Origin: Acidobacteriaceae bacterium
GTDB taxonomy: Bacteria; Acidobacteriota; Terriglobia; Bryobacterales; Bryobacteraceae
DNA length: 64,000 bases
Assembly: GCA_019233755.1 (NCBI GenBank)
Contig: JAFAMD010000019.1
Location: 1 to 64,000, forward strand
Direction: 5' to 3'
The notes beneath the pieces were generated by a model. That model was not told the DNA's origin, made no database searches, and worked only from the letters and a program-made list of their open reading frames with translations. Position numbers and translations under genes: made by a program. Shown here piece after piece: positions 1-8,211 of the stretch (position 1 is its first letter; each line of letters starts with the position of its first letter).

Positions 1-228
1 CAAGAGATATCTCTCTATTTACATGTCTACAAAAACGTGCTTGAAATACCCCAACTTAATAGAAACGCGTTCTTTACACACGGTCAGGGGTGGAACTTCG
101 GGTTAGATGATTCGGGTAGCCGAAATTAATTTCGTGATCAACTGTGACAGTCTGATGAATTCTTGATGCCTCAACTTCAGCGATTCCGGACGGATCTCGA
201 TGTCACGCAATTGAAATCTGTTCGCCGC

Positions 229-726
229 TCAGCCGTTATTGGGCGTGCTCAGTTTTTTCCGTGCGTTGTGAAGCAGGCCGAGCAGGCCTGAGGGGACCCA
301 GACGATAGCGGGTATACCGACCGGGATGGCGGTGAGCAGACCGATGATGCCTGCTTTGATCATGGCGGAATCGTGGTCGTCGCCGTACCACTTCATTTGT
401 GCTTTGTAAGTGATGCGTCCTAGCACGATGCCGGCTGCGACAGCGAGCGGAATCAGAACCGGCAGGGTGATTCCCATAGTGGCTGCCGCGGTACCGAACA
501 GCATCAGGTCCACGACAAACGCCAGGAACGCGATACGAGGATCAATTCCAAAGATCTGGTCGAGCCCCTTTGAGGCCGCATGCGTGTAGGGCCCAGAATA
601 CTGAGCTTGATGCTGATACGGAGTGCTGGTTTGATATTGCGTCATCGGCTTGTTGTCCCTACCGCAGGACGGGCAAAAGCGAGTCGCTTCAAGGGTGACG
701 ACGCCGCAATCAGGGCAAGCGGGCAT
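229..726 (-). CDS. Zinc-ribbon membrane protein
   Basis: A 165-residue protein. It opens with a zinc ribbon in which Cys4, Cys7, Cys18 and Cys21 form two CxxC knuckles (CPDC and CPSC). A polar Gln/Tyr-rich linker (about residues 27-55) follows, then hydrophobic segments at about 64-84, 87-105 and 124-150. The architecture matches small 'zinc ribbon domain-containing' membrane proteins of unknown role. The start is supported by an AGGAG motif 8 nt upstream. It stands alone at the window edge, with the next gene on the same strand about 100 nt upstream. Function is unknown; zinc binding is inferred from the four cysteines. Confidence 0.8.
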   Translation of the reverse strand: MPACPDCGVVTLEATRFCPSCGRDNKPMTQYQTSTPYQHQAQYSGPYTHAASKGLDQIFGIDPRIAFLAFVVDLMLFGTAAATMGITLPVLIPLAVAAGIVLGRITYKAQMKWYGDDHDSAMIKAGIIGLLTAIPVGIPAIVWVPSGLLGLLHNARKKLSTPNNG

Positions 727-825
727 GGTGCTTCTCCTGCAGACGAACAGCTATGCGGTTCGCTGTCTGCCTAAATTCTATACCTCTGTTACGGAAGATA
801 GAACGCTAAACCCGATCTGTATTCG

Positions 826-1605
826 CTACGAAATCCTGGTAGCAAGGAAGATCATGTCCGGGGAGTCGTTTCCGAAGGGCGAACGGTCGAATGCGCCGTA
901 CAGTGACGTAACTTCGAAGCCGGATCGCGCCAGCAGGTGTTCCAGTTCAAACCGGAAGAAATAGCGCATCGGGAAAGCCTGAACAATGCGGCGCCCGTCA
1001 AGATAGTAGATCAACTCGATGTCGTTGCACTGCTCGGCGTGGCGCTTTCGCACAATGCGGAATGCTCGGCGAAGGCGTCTTCCGTCGGGAAGACTCAGTT
1101 CGGGAGTGTCTTCGATCTCGTCTAGGTTAATTGGAGCAGCGAGCGAGGCAAGGCTGGGGTTAAAAGCGTCAAAGGCCAGTTTGCCTCCGGGTTCAAGGTG
1201 CTCGCGGATACACCGGAAGAAGTTCAGTTGCTCGCCGATCGTAGTGAGGTGCTGGATGGGTCTGAAGGGTGCGATCACAAGTTTGAAGGTTCTTGAGAGA
1301 CGAAATCGGGTCATATCGGCTTCGACTAGGGTGATTCTGCGGCGCGTCTCCATCGGAAGCTCTTCCACCTTCGCACGGCAACGCGCGAGCATGTACTCCG
1401 ACTGGTCGAGACCGGTAACGACGCATCCCGCCTCTGCGGCGGGAATGAGTATCCGCCCAGTACCACAGCCCAGTTCGAGCGCTATGCCGGTTTCCCGGCA
1501 AAGATCGACGTAGAGATCTACATCGCGCCGAGAGTTGTACAGCGGGATGCTGTCGTACAACTCTGGTAATTCGGGAATAGTGTTGTAGCTGGAGTGTGAG
1601 GACAT
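826..1605 (-). CDS. Class I SAM-dependent methyltransferase
   Basis: About 259 residues from the ATG at 1605, just before MSSHSSYN. The frame stays open to 1725, but the extra 40 residues are low-complexity and not typical of the family. Motif I of the Rossmann-like methyltransferase fold, ALELGCGTG, lies at about residues 42-50. The acidic end of strand beta2 follows (VVTGLDQSEYML), then a VEADM motif and a post-motif LEPGGKLAFDAFNP. The fold therefore binds S-adenosylmethionine. The C-terminal half resembles small-molecule methyltransferases, but the acceptor cannot be told. It is divergent from the membrane protein at 1737, with 131 nt between them. Confidence 0.85.
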   Translation of the reverse strand: MSSHSSYNTIPELPELYDSIPLYNSRRDVDLYVDLCRETGIALELGCGTGRILIPAAEAGCVVTGLDQSEYMLARCRAKVEELPMETRRRITLVEADMTRFRLSRTFKLVIAPFRPIQHLTTIGEQLNFFRCIREHLEPGGKLAFDAFNPSLASLAAPINLDEIEDTPELSLPDGRRLRRAFRIVRKRHAEQCNDIELIYYLDGRRIVQAFPMRYFFRFELEHLLARSGFEVTSLYGAFDRSPFGNDSPDMIFLATRIS

Positions 1606-1736
1606 AAGCGCGCCTGGACATCCCAAACAGATGAAGACTGCTCGCCGATATCTTATCTGCCCATAGTCAGCCGACGGATAATGGCAACCGGAGCGAATCC
1701 GAGTCTCTGGAAAGTTCCGCCTCAAAAACGAAGATA

Positions 1737-2309
1737 ATGAATCACATCACACCGGCAGCACTCACGAGTTGGCAAAACTTTTACGAAATCGTCGGCTCAT
1801 CGGCTGGAGCCCTAACGGGCCTCCAGTTCGTGGTCATCACCCTTGTCACGCAAACCAGGTCCGCCGGCAGCATGCGTGACATCCACGCGTTCGGCACGCC
1901 AACTGTCATACACCTTTGTACTGCCCTGTTGATTTCTGCTGTTATGGCTGCACCCTGGCAAACCTTGGTGAGCCTTGCTGTTTGTCTTGCAGCGTTCGGA
2001 GTGGCAGGAATAGGCTACTCGTTCCGAGTTTTTTGGCACGCTCGTAAGGCAGCATATAGAGCGGACGTTGAGGACTGGGTCTGGTATCTCGCCTTTCCTC
2101 TCCTCGCACACTTAGCACTGGTGGGCGCCGCTGTTCTGATCTGGTGGAATGTCGGCTGGGCGCTGGCTGTCGTCGCGGGAGACGCGGTCATGTTTCTTCT
2201 GCTGGGTGTGCACAACTCCTGGGACACCGTGACCTTCATAGCCGTTCGGCATGGAAACCCTTCGTCTGCCTCTAAAACGAAAGATCCGGTTGAGCCCACC
2301 TCGAGCTAG
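1737..2309 (+). CDS. Small multi-spanning membrane protein, unknown function
   Basis: A 190-residue hydrophobic protein with about five transmembrane segments (roughly 15-38, 58-80, 82-102, 122-142 and 145-165). The N-terminal sequence (MNHITPAALTSWQNFYEIVG, then SSAGALTGLQFVV) resembles a family of uncharacterised bacterial membrane proteins of similar length. I know of no assigned function. No enzymatic motif, signal peptide or lipobox is visible. It is divergent from the methyltransferase, and no partner gene lies close by on the plus strand: the ADOP permease begins 212 nt later. Confidence 0.75.
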   Translation: MNHITPAALTSWQNFYEIVGSSAGALTGLQFVVITLVTQTRSAGSMRDIHAFGTPTVIHLCTALLISAVMAAPWQTLVSLAVCLAAFGVAGIGYSFRVFWHARKAAYRADVEDWVWYLAFPLLAHLALVGAAVLIWWNVGWALAVVAGDAVMFLLLGVHNSWDTVTFIAVRHGNPSSASKTKDPVEPTSS

Positions 2310-2521
2310 TGACGTGTCGCAGAGTAATGGAAAGTGGTTGGACACCTCTGCTGGACACGTCCGCTCTGCCTCATGCTATGTCCCACAATCGGACAGTACC
2401 GCACGATTGGAGATGCAGGCAGTGCTGCTAAGCATATGCGCCAGCATTCCATTAACGTCCCTTGAAGATCGGCAAGCAACGTGCTTCCATCGTTTCTCGA
2501 CATTTCCCTGGAGGTGTGGGG

Positions 2522-4966
2522 ATGACGTCGTTCTGGCAAGACGTACGGTACAGCCTGCGAATGATCGTGAAAGCACCGGGATACGCAGCCATCGCCATTC
2601 TGACGCTTGCGTTAGGCATCGGCGCGAACACGACGATCTTCAGTTGGATCAACTCGACATTATTGAACCCGATTCCCGGGTTGGCGAACCCGCATGAGGT
2701 AGTGGCACTATCGCTCAGCAAGCCTTCGGAAAACCCATTTCCGTTCACTTATCCTGACGTGGTCGCCATGCGCGAGGGGCAGCAGAGCTTTACGGGAATC
2801 ACGGCGAGCGGAATAACGCCAATGAGCCTGACCGGCAAGGATAAACCGGAACGCATCTGGGGCACAGTGGCGACCGCGAATTATTTCACGGTTCTAGGCG
2901 TCCGGCCCATCCTCGGACGCGGTTTCCTACCCGCAGAGGACGCGAAACCGGGTGGCGCTCCCGTTGCGGTGATCAGCTACCGGCTCTGGCAAACGCACTT
3001 TGCCGGGAACCTGGACGTAGTAGGTCAGATCATCGAAATCAATCGGCGCCCTTACACAATCGTGGGCGTAGCCCCCGCCGTGTTCCAGGGGAGCCAGACA
3101 GGACTTCGATCCGAGATTTGGGTCCCAATCATGATGGTTCCGCAATTGATGGAGAAGGGCGACCTGATTCACGACCATCACTATTTCTGGATGTTCGCGC
3201 TGGGACGGCTGAAGCCCGGCGTCGCCGCTCAACAAGCGCAGGAAGAAATGACAGTGCGGCTGAAACGGGAGGTACAAAACTATCCCGAGGAACACAAAGG
3301 GCACGAGAGCGTGACTGTATTTCCGCTCTGGCGCAACCCGTTCGGAGTAAATCAGGCCTTCTCGATGTTGCTCCCGATGCTCATGTCGATCGCCGGCTTT
3401 GTGCTCCTCCTCGCGTGTACGAACGTGGCGAATTTGGTGCTCGTGCGGTCCGTGGCACGGCGGCGCGAGATCGCCATTCGAATGTCGCTTGGTGCGGGCC
3501 GGTGGCGATTAGTGCGCCAGTTGCTCGTCGAAAGCATCGTGCTTGCTCTGGCAGGAGGTGTGGCCGCGTCCGCGATCACTTCCTGGACTGGCGGCATGCT
3601 CATGAGGTTCTTCCCCGTAACCGATTTCCCGCTTTCGCTGAGTATTCGAATGAATAGGACGGTGCTGCTTGGGGCGCTTACCATCTCGGTGCTCACGGGC
3701 GTGATTGTCGGAATCTTGCCCGCGCTGCGATCCTCGAGCGAAGCGCCCGTCGCGGTCTTGAAAGAGGATGCGGGAAGCGTATCGAGAGGCCTGCACAAGG
3801 CGCGCCTGGCGGGCGGACTCGTGGTGGCGCAAATCTCGCTATCGCTGCTGCTGCTGATTTGCGCGGGCCTGTTTATTCGCAGCTTCGTGAGTGCGCAGCA
3901 AATCAATCCGGGCTTCAAGACACATAATGTGCTGATCGCTTCTTACGATCTGTTCACCGCCGGATATTCGCCGGAAGCCGGATCGGAATTTGATCGGCAA
4001 CTCGTCGCGAAACTGGAAGCGCTGCCGGGCATTCAGTCGGTAGCTTTATCCAGCCGCGTGCCGTTGGGATTCAATGGCATGTCGACAAGCGTAAAGGCGG
4101 AAGGGTATATCCCGCAGGCGCACGAGTCGATGGAGACACAGGTCGCCATCGTCACGCCGAATTACTTCAAGACGATGGAGATCCAAATCGCGAAGGGGCG
4201 CGACTTCACTCTGCGCGACAGGCAGGATTCACAGCGCACAGTCGTCGTAAGCAAAGCCTTCGCAGACCGCTATTGGCCGCATCAGGAAGCCATCGGCAAA
4301 CACGTCTTCTCCGATTTAACCCACGAATGGTTCACGGTGGTGGGCGTGGCGCGAGACAACAAGGGCACCGGCCTGAACGAAAAACCAAAGCCATTCGTGT
4401 ATTTGCCGCTGTACCAGGTCTACCAGGCGAGCATGATCCTCAACGCGCGGGTGCTCGGAGACCCTTTGGCCTCTGGCACGGCCGTCGAGAAAGCAATCCA
4501 CGAGTTGAATCCCGGGCTGGTGGTGTTTGACGTGGCCAACCTTGAAGTGCGCTGGCGGATCGCTAGCTTCCAGCAGCGCATCGCCGGGACTCTTGTGGGC
4601 GCCTTTGGACTGATCGCCCTGCTTCTCGCAACGGTGGGCATCTATGGCGTCACAGCTTATAGCACGCGGCTGCGCATACGCGAAATCGGGATCCGCATGG
4701 CGTTGGGCGCGACTAAAGAAAACGTTCTTCGGCTCGTGCTGGCACAGGGATTTCGTTTGACGTTGGTTGGCATGGGCTTGGGCCTGGCGGCAGCTTTTGC
4801 CCTCACCCGTTATGTGCAGAGCATGCTGCTGGGCGTGACAAGTACCGATACTGTGACGTTTTTGACTGTCGTGATCTTGCTTTCCGCAGTGGTGCTTTTG
4901 GCCTGCTTCCTCCCTGCGCGGCGTGCTATGCGTGTAGACCCGATGGTCGCGCTGCGCCACGAATAG
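2522..4966 (+). CDS. ADOP-type (MacB/FtsX-like) ABC transporter permease
   Basis: An 814-residue permease from the ATG at 2522, which sits behind GGAGG (CCTGGAGGTGTGGGG). The frame extends upstream to 2462, but that start lacks a ribosome site. The opening, MTSFWQDVRYSLRMIVKAPG followed by GIGANTTIFS, is typical of the acidobacterial duplicated orphan permease family. There is a MacB-type periplasmic domain (about 40-260), an FtsX permease block (about 285-420, with RRREIAIRMSLGAGR), then a second periplasmic domain and a second FtsX block (about 690-814, with IREIGIRMALGAT). No ATPase gene is adjacent, as usual for this family. The likely role is lipoprotein or peptide export or envelope work; the substrate is unknown. 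Confidence 0.93.
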   Translation: MTSFWQDVRYSLRMIVKAPGYAAIAILTLALGIGANTTIFSWINSTLLNPIPGLANPHEVVALSLSKPSENPFPFTYPDVVAMREGQQSFTGITASGITPMSLTGKDKPERIWGTVATANYFTVLGVRPILGRGFLPAEDAKPGGAPVAVISYRLWQTHFAGNLDVVGQIIEINRRPYTIVGVAPAVFQGSQTGLRSEIWVPIMMVPQLMEKGDLIHDHHYFWMFALGRLKPGVAAQQAQEEMTVRLKREVQNYPEEHKGHESVTVFPLWRNPFGVNQAFSMLLPMLMSIAGFVLLLACTNVANLVLVRSVARRREIAIRMSLGAGRWRLVRQLLVESIVLALAGGVAASAITSWTGGMLMRFFPVTDFPLSLSIRMNRTVLLGALTISVLTGVIVGILPALRSSSEAPVAVLKEDAGSVSRGLHKARLAGGLVVAQISLSLLLLICAGLFIRSFVSAQQINPGFKTHNVLIASYDLFTAGYSPEAGSEFDRQLVAKLEALPGIQSVALSSRVPLGFNGMSTSVKAEGYIPQAHESMETQVAIVTPNYFKTMEIQIAKGRDFTLRDRQDSQRTVVVSKAFADRYWPHQEAIGKHVFSDLTHEWFTVVGVARDNKGTGLNEKPKPFVYLPLYQVYQASMILNARVLGDPLASGTAVEKAIHELNPGLVVFDVANLEVRWRIASFQQRIAGTLVGAFGLIALLLATVGIYGVTAYSTRLRIREIGIRMALGATKENVLRLVLAQGFRLTLVGMGLGLAAAFALTRYVQSMLLGVTSTDTVTFLTVVILLSAVVLLACFLPARRAMRVDPMVALRHE

Positions 4967-5092
4967 CCCCCACTTGTGGTCCCGCGTGATTAAAAGGGTG
5001 ATGCCCGTGAAGCGTAAGGAAGAGCGCGATTCAAGGTCTGATAGGCTTGCCTTAATGCACAAAATCGGACTACGGTGTTCGAAGGACAAGAT

Positions 5093-6412
5093 ATGATCTC
5101 CCGACGTGGATTTGTTCATACCCTCGGCGCGGGAGCTGCAGGACTCAGCATCAGCTCAACGGCAAAAAGCTATGCCCAAATATTGGGCGCCAATGATCGA
5201 CTCAATTTCGCTGTGATCGGGCTTCACAGCCGAGCATACGCGCACCTCGCCTCTCTCAAGGCAAATCAGAAGTGTGCGAAGATCACCCATGTCTGTGACG
5301 TGGACAGCAACACGCTCAAGAAGTTCGCCGACGCTGTCCAGAAGAGCTTCGGCGAGACGCCGGCTACCGACAGAGACTTCCGAACGCTCCTGAATGCTAA
5401 AGACGTAGACGCCATCACTATCGCGACACCGGATCACTGGCATACCCCCATGGCTATCGCCGGACTCCAAGCCGGCAAGCACGTCTACGTTGAGAAGCCA
5501 TGCAGCCATAACCCTGCCGAAGGCGCGCTTCTAGTCGAAGCCCAACGCAAGTACGGCAAACTCGTCCAGATGGGAACGCAGCGGCGCTCCTCGCCCCTTT
5601 TCATTGACGCTGTCAAGAAAATACAGGACGGGCTGATCGGCCGCGCTTATTATGCAAAGGCCTGGTACAGCAACACCCGGAAATCCATCGGCGTGGGGAA
5701 GGAGGTGCCCGTTCCTGCCGTTCTGGATTGGGACTTATGGCAGGGCCCGGCTCCGCGTCAGCCGTACAGGGATAATGTGCAGCCTTACAACTGGCACTGG
5801 TTTAGAACGTGGGGCACCGGGGAAGCTCTCAATAATGGCACCCACGAAATCGACGTCTGTCGATGGGCGCTTGCCGTCGACTACCCGAATCGAGTTACTG
5901 CATCTGGCGGACGCTATCAATTCAAGGATGACTGGCAGTTTTACGACACGCTCGTCACCAGCTTCGAATACAAGGACAAGCTCATTTCCTGGGAAGGTAA
6001 GAGTTGCAGTGGAATGAAGCTCTACGATCGTGATCGAGGCTCCGTTATCGTCGGAACCACCGGCACGGTCGTGCTCGACAGCGGTGGTTACGAGGTCTAC
6101 GATCTCAAGGGAAACAAAACCGGCGATTTCAAGGAAGGGAAAGCCGCTGCATCATCCGACTTGACCGGTGCTGACAATATGACCGATCTTCACTTTGCCA
6201 ACTTCATCGCGGCCATACGCACCGGAACAAAACTCACCCAGCCCATTGAATCCGGCAACATTACGGTCACCTTGCTTCAACTCTCGAACATCGCCTGGGA
6301 AGTCCAGCGCGAACTGAAGCTAAACCCGGAAGACGGCCGCATCCTGGACGATCCCGAAGCGATGAAGTCGTGGAGCCGCGAATACGAACCGGGTTGGGCT
6401 CCTCACCTATAA
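5093..6412 (+). CDS. Tat-exported Gfo/Idh/MocA family oxidoreductase
   Basis: A 439-residue NAD(P)-dependent oxidoreductase starting at the ATG at 5093, which follows GAAGGA. The N-terminus carries a twin-arginine signal (SRRGF, Arg4-Arg5, then an Ala/Gly-rich stretch to YAQ). The Rossmann segment begins near residue 38 (LNFAVIGL). The family motif EKP lies at about 134-136 (VYVEKPCSH), and a C-terminal alpha/beta substrate domain follows. Exported family members often act on sugars or glycosides with a tightly bound cofactor; that function is inference. The gene appears monocistronic, with an inverted repeat about 40 nt after the stop. Confidence 0.93.
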   Translation: MISRRGFVHTLGAGAAGLSISSTAKSYAQILGANDRLNFAVIGLHSRAYAHLASLKANQKCAKITHVCDVDSNTLKKFADAVQKSFGETPATDRDFRTLLNAKDVDAITIATPDHWHTPMAIAGLQAGKHVYVEKPCSHNPAEGALLVEAQRKYGKLVQMGTQRRSSPLFIDAVKKIQDGLIGRAYYAKAWYSNTRKSIGVGKEVPVPAVLDWDLWQGPAPRQPYRDNVQPYNWHWFRTWGTGEALNNGTHEIDVCRWALAVDYPNRVTASGGRYQFKDDWQFYDTLVTSFEYKDKLISWEGKSCSGMKLYDRDRGSVIVGTTGTVVLDSGGYEVYDLKGNKTGDFKEGKAAASSDLTGADNMTDLHFANFIAAIRTGTKLTQPIESGNITVTLLQLSNIAWEVQRELKLNPEDGRILDDPEAMKSWSREYEPGWAPHL

Positions 6413-6451
6413 ACGCAGAATTCGTGAAAGCTAATACTTGACATATCCTTT

Positions 6452-6474
6452 AGAACGGGCGTCCGCCCCGTTCT
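6452..6474. repeat. Imperfect inverted repeat downstream of the Gfo/Idh gene
   Basis: AGAACGGGCG and CGCCCCGTTCT face each other across 2 nt, with one bulged C. The hairpin lies 40 nt after the stop at 6412 and could act as a transcription end or an operator. No T-run follows, so it is not a textbook intrinsic terminator. A TATAAT overlaps its right end (6474-6479), but the nearest TTGACA (6438-6443) is 30 nt away, too far for a normal promoter. Confidence 0.5.
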
Positions 6475-6607
6475 ATAATCTCGTGCGTTGGCTGCCGGAC
6501 GACTACTGCCGTACCTACGGAGCGATTCTCCGCCAAACCTCCCGCCCCGTAATCCTACATCGGCTGGGAGAAGCGTTTGACCCTTCTCTGACAGGTTATT
6601 TAAGCTA

Positions 6608-7399
6608 ATGGCCGACTCCTCTGCTAGCAGACCGACGGCGATTGTGACCGGTGCCCTCCGCGGCATCGGGAGGGCGTGCGCTATCGCGCTGGCGAAATCC
6701 GGGTTCAACGTTCTGTTAAACGATCTAGCTATATCTGATGATGCGTCACTGTCGCAACAGCTTATCGCTGAGATCGGGAAGTCAGGCTCGGAGAGTATTT
6801 TTTTCGGTTGCGATATCAGTGATCTCGATCAGCATACGCCGCTAATTGACACGGCGTGTTCACGCTGGGGAAGGATTGATTGTCTCGTCAATAATGCCGG
6901 CGTCGGTGTTGCTAAACGTGGCGATCTCCTAGACGTCACGAGCGAGAGTTTTGATCGCTGTATCCGCGTGAACACCAAGGCAGTTTTCTTCCTGAGCCAA
7001 GCCGTCGCACGGAGCATGTTGCAGCAAGGCGAAATCAGCGGGCAGCATCGCAGCATCGTTAACATCACTTCGAGCAACGCCGTTGCCGTATCCACCAGCC
7101 GGGGCGAGTACTGCGTTTCTAAGTGTGCGTCGAGTATGACAACACGGCTGTTCGCCGTAAGGCTCGCCGCTGAAGGAATCGGCGTTTACGAAATCCGGCC
7201 CGGAATTATAGACACCGAAATGACCCGCCCGGTCAAAGAGAAATACGATGCTTTGATTGGGGACAGTGTGCCGGCTCGACGCTGGGGCTTTCCCGCCGAT
7301 GTCGCAGCGGCCGTATGTTCAATGGCCGAAGGTCGTTTAACATATACCGTCGGTCAGGCTGTTACCGTCGACGGCGGTCTTACAATTCCACGATTCTAG
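6608..7399 (+). CDS. SDR family oxidoreductase (3-ketoacyl reductase type)
   Basis: A 263-residue classical short-chain dehydrogenase/reductase. The cofactor motif TGALRGIG is at residues 14-21, NNAG follows at about 94-97, the catalytic Ser lies in NITSSNAV, and the Tyr/Lys pair is in YCVSK. The C-terminus ends VDGGLTIPRF, as in FabG-like enzymes. The Ser-Tyr-Lys catalytic set is complete, so it should be an active NAD(P)H-dependent reductase or dehydrogenase. It is the first gene of a three-gene operon (SDR, crotonase, CoA-transferase; gaps of 22 and 7 nt), which suggests a 3-hydroxyacyl/3-oxoacyl or hydroxy-acid substrate. Confidence 0.9.
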   Translation: MADSSASRPTAIVTGALRGIGRACAIALAKSGFNVLLNDLAISDDASLSQQLIAEIGKSGSESIFFGCDISDLDQHTPLIDTACSRWGRIDCLVNNAGVGVAKRGDLLDVTSESFDRCIRVNTKAVFFLSQAVARSMLQQGEISGQHRSIVNITSSNAVAVSTSRGEYCVSKCASSMTTRLFAVRLAAEGIGVYEIRPGIIDTEMTRPVKEKYDALIGDSVPARRWGFPADVAAAVCSMAEGRLTYTVGQAVTVDGGLTIPRF

Positions 7400-7421
7400 G
7401 CGTTTGTTAACGAGGAACCGT

Positions 7422-8204
7422 ATGGATCCTGAAATCCTGTTTTCGCGCAGTCAACAGTTTGGGGCAACGTGCGGCGAGATCACTCTGAATCGTCCCGACA
7501 AAGGAAATGCCCTCACCATGCAAATGCTCGAACATCTGAATTCGATCGTTTCTGAAATCGAAGCGGATCGCGAGCTTCGCGCGGTCGTGATCCGCGCACG
7601 GGGACGCTTCTTCTGTACCGGTGGAGATATCGAAGCCTGGGGCTCCCTTTCGCCTCACGAAATGGGTCGTGATTGGATTTTGTACGGCATCAACGTGTTT
7701 GAACGCTTGGCCGCACTGCCTCAACCGGTCATTGCTGTTGTTTCGGGTCACGCCCTCGGTGGCGGACTTGAACTGGCGATGGCAGCCGATCTCCGCATCG
7801 CTGTCAAATCGGCTAAGCTCGGATCACCCGAAGTAACTCTCGGCATGATCTCCGGCTGGATGGGGATTCGCCGCTTGGCCGAACTCATCGGCGTCGGTAG
7901 GGCGGGTCACCTGACATTGCTGGGAACACCAATTACAGCGGAGATGGCGCTGAACTGGGGTCTCATCACGGCATTAGCTGATGACGCGGGCGATTTAGAG
8001 CGCCAACTGAACGGCTGGTTGGAAAAACTGTGTGCCAATGCGCCCGCGGCCATGGCGCTGACCAAGGGCATACTTGCGACTGCGCACGCCGATTTGCGTC
8101 AGCATCATGCCAGCGCTGCCGCGCAAGCGCTCTCCACGGAAGATTGCAAGGAAGGCGTGCAAGCGTTTCGCGAAAAGCGAAAGCCTGTGTACAAGAACCG
8201 GTGA
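7422..8204 (+). CDS. Enoyl-CoA hydratase/isomerase (crotonase) family protein
   Basis: A 260-residue crotonase-fold enzyme. The ATG at 7422 is preferred over an upstream TTG at 7404 because GAGGAA precedes it at the right distance. The oxyanion-hole regions are visible in GRFFCTGGDIEAW and SGHALGGGLELAMAAD. Both acidic residues used by hydratases are present: the Glu in GGGLEL and the Glu in GSPEVTLG. The C-terminal EGVQAFREKRKPVYKNR is typical of the family. Hydration or dehydration of a CoA thioester is expected; the exact substrate cannot be told. It lies between the SDR and the CoA-transferase in one operon. Confidence 0.92.
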   Translation: MDPEILFSRSQQFGATCGEITLNRPDKGNALTMQMLEHLNSIVSEIEADRELRAVVIRARGRFFCTGGDIEAWGSLSPHEMGRDWILYGINVFERLAALPQPVIAVVSGHALGGGLELAMAADLRIAVKSAKLGSPEVTLGMISGWMGIRRLAELIGVGRAGHLTLLGTPITAEMALNWGLITALADDAGDLERQLNGWLEKLCANAPAAMALTKGILATAHADLRQHHASAAAQALSTEDCKEGVQAFREKRKPVYKNR

Positions 8205-8211
8205 AATCAGC

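Noticed and set aside
4316..5119. Long open frame (267 codons) on the minus strand opposite the ADOP permease
   Set aside because: Antisense to a strongly recognised permease gene; its translation is low-complexity His/Gln/Arg-rich and matches no family.
6438..6479. TTGACA and TATAAT as a sigma70 promoter for the SDR operon
   Set aside because: The spacer is 30 nt, far outside the 16-18 nt needed, and an inverted repeat lies between them.
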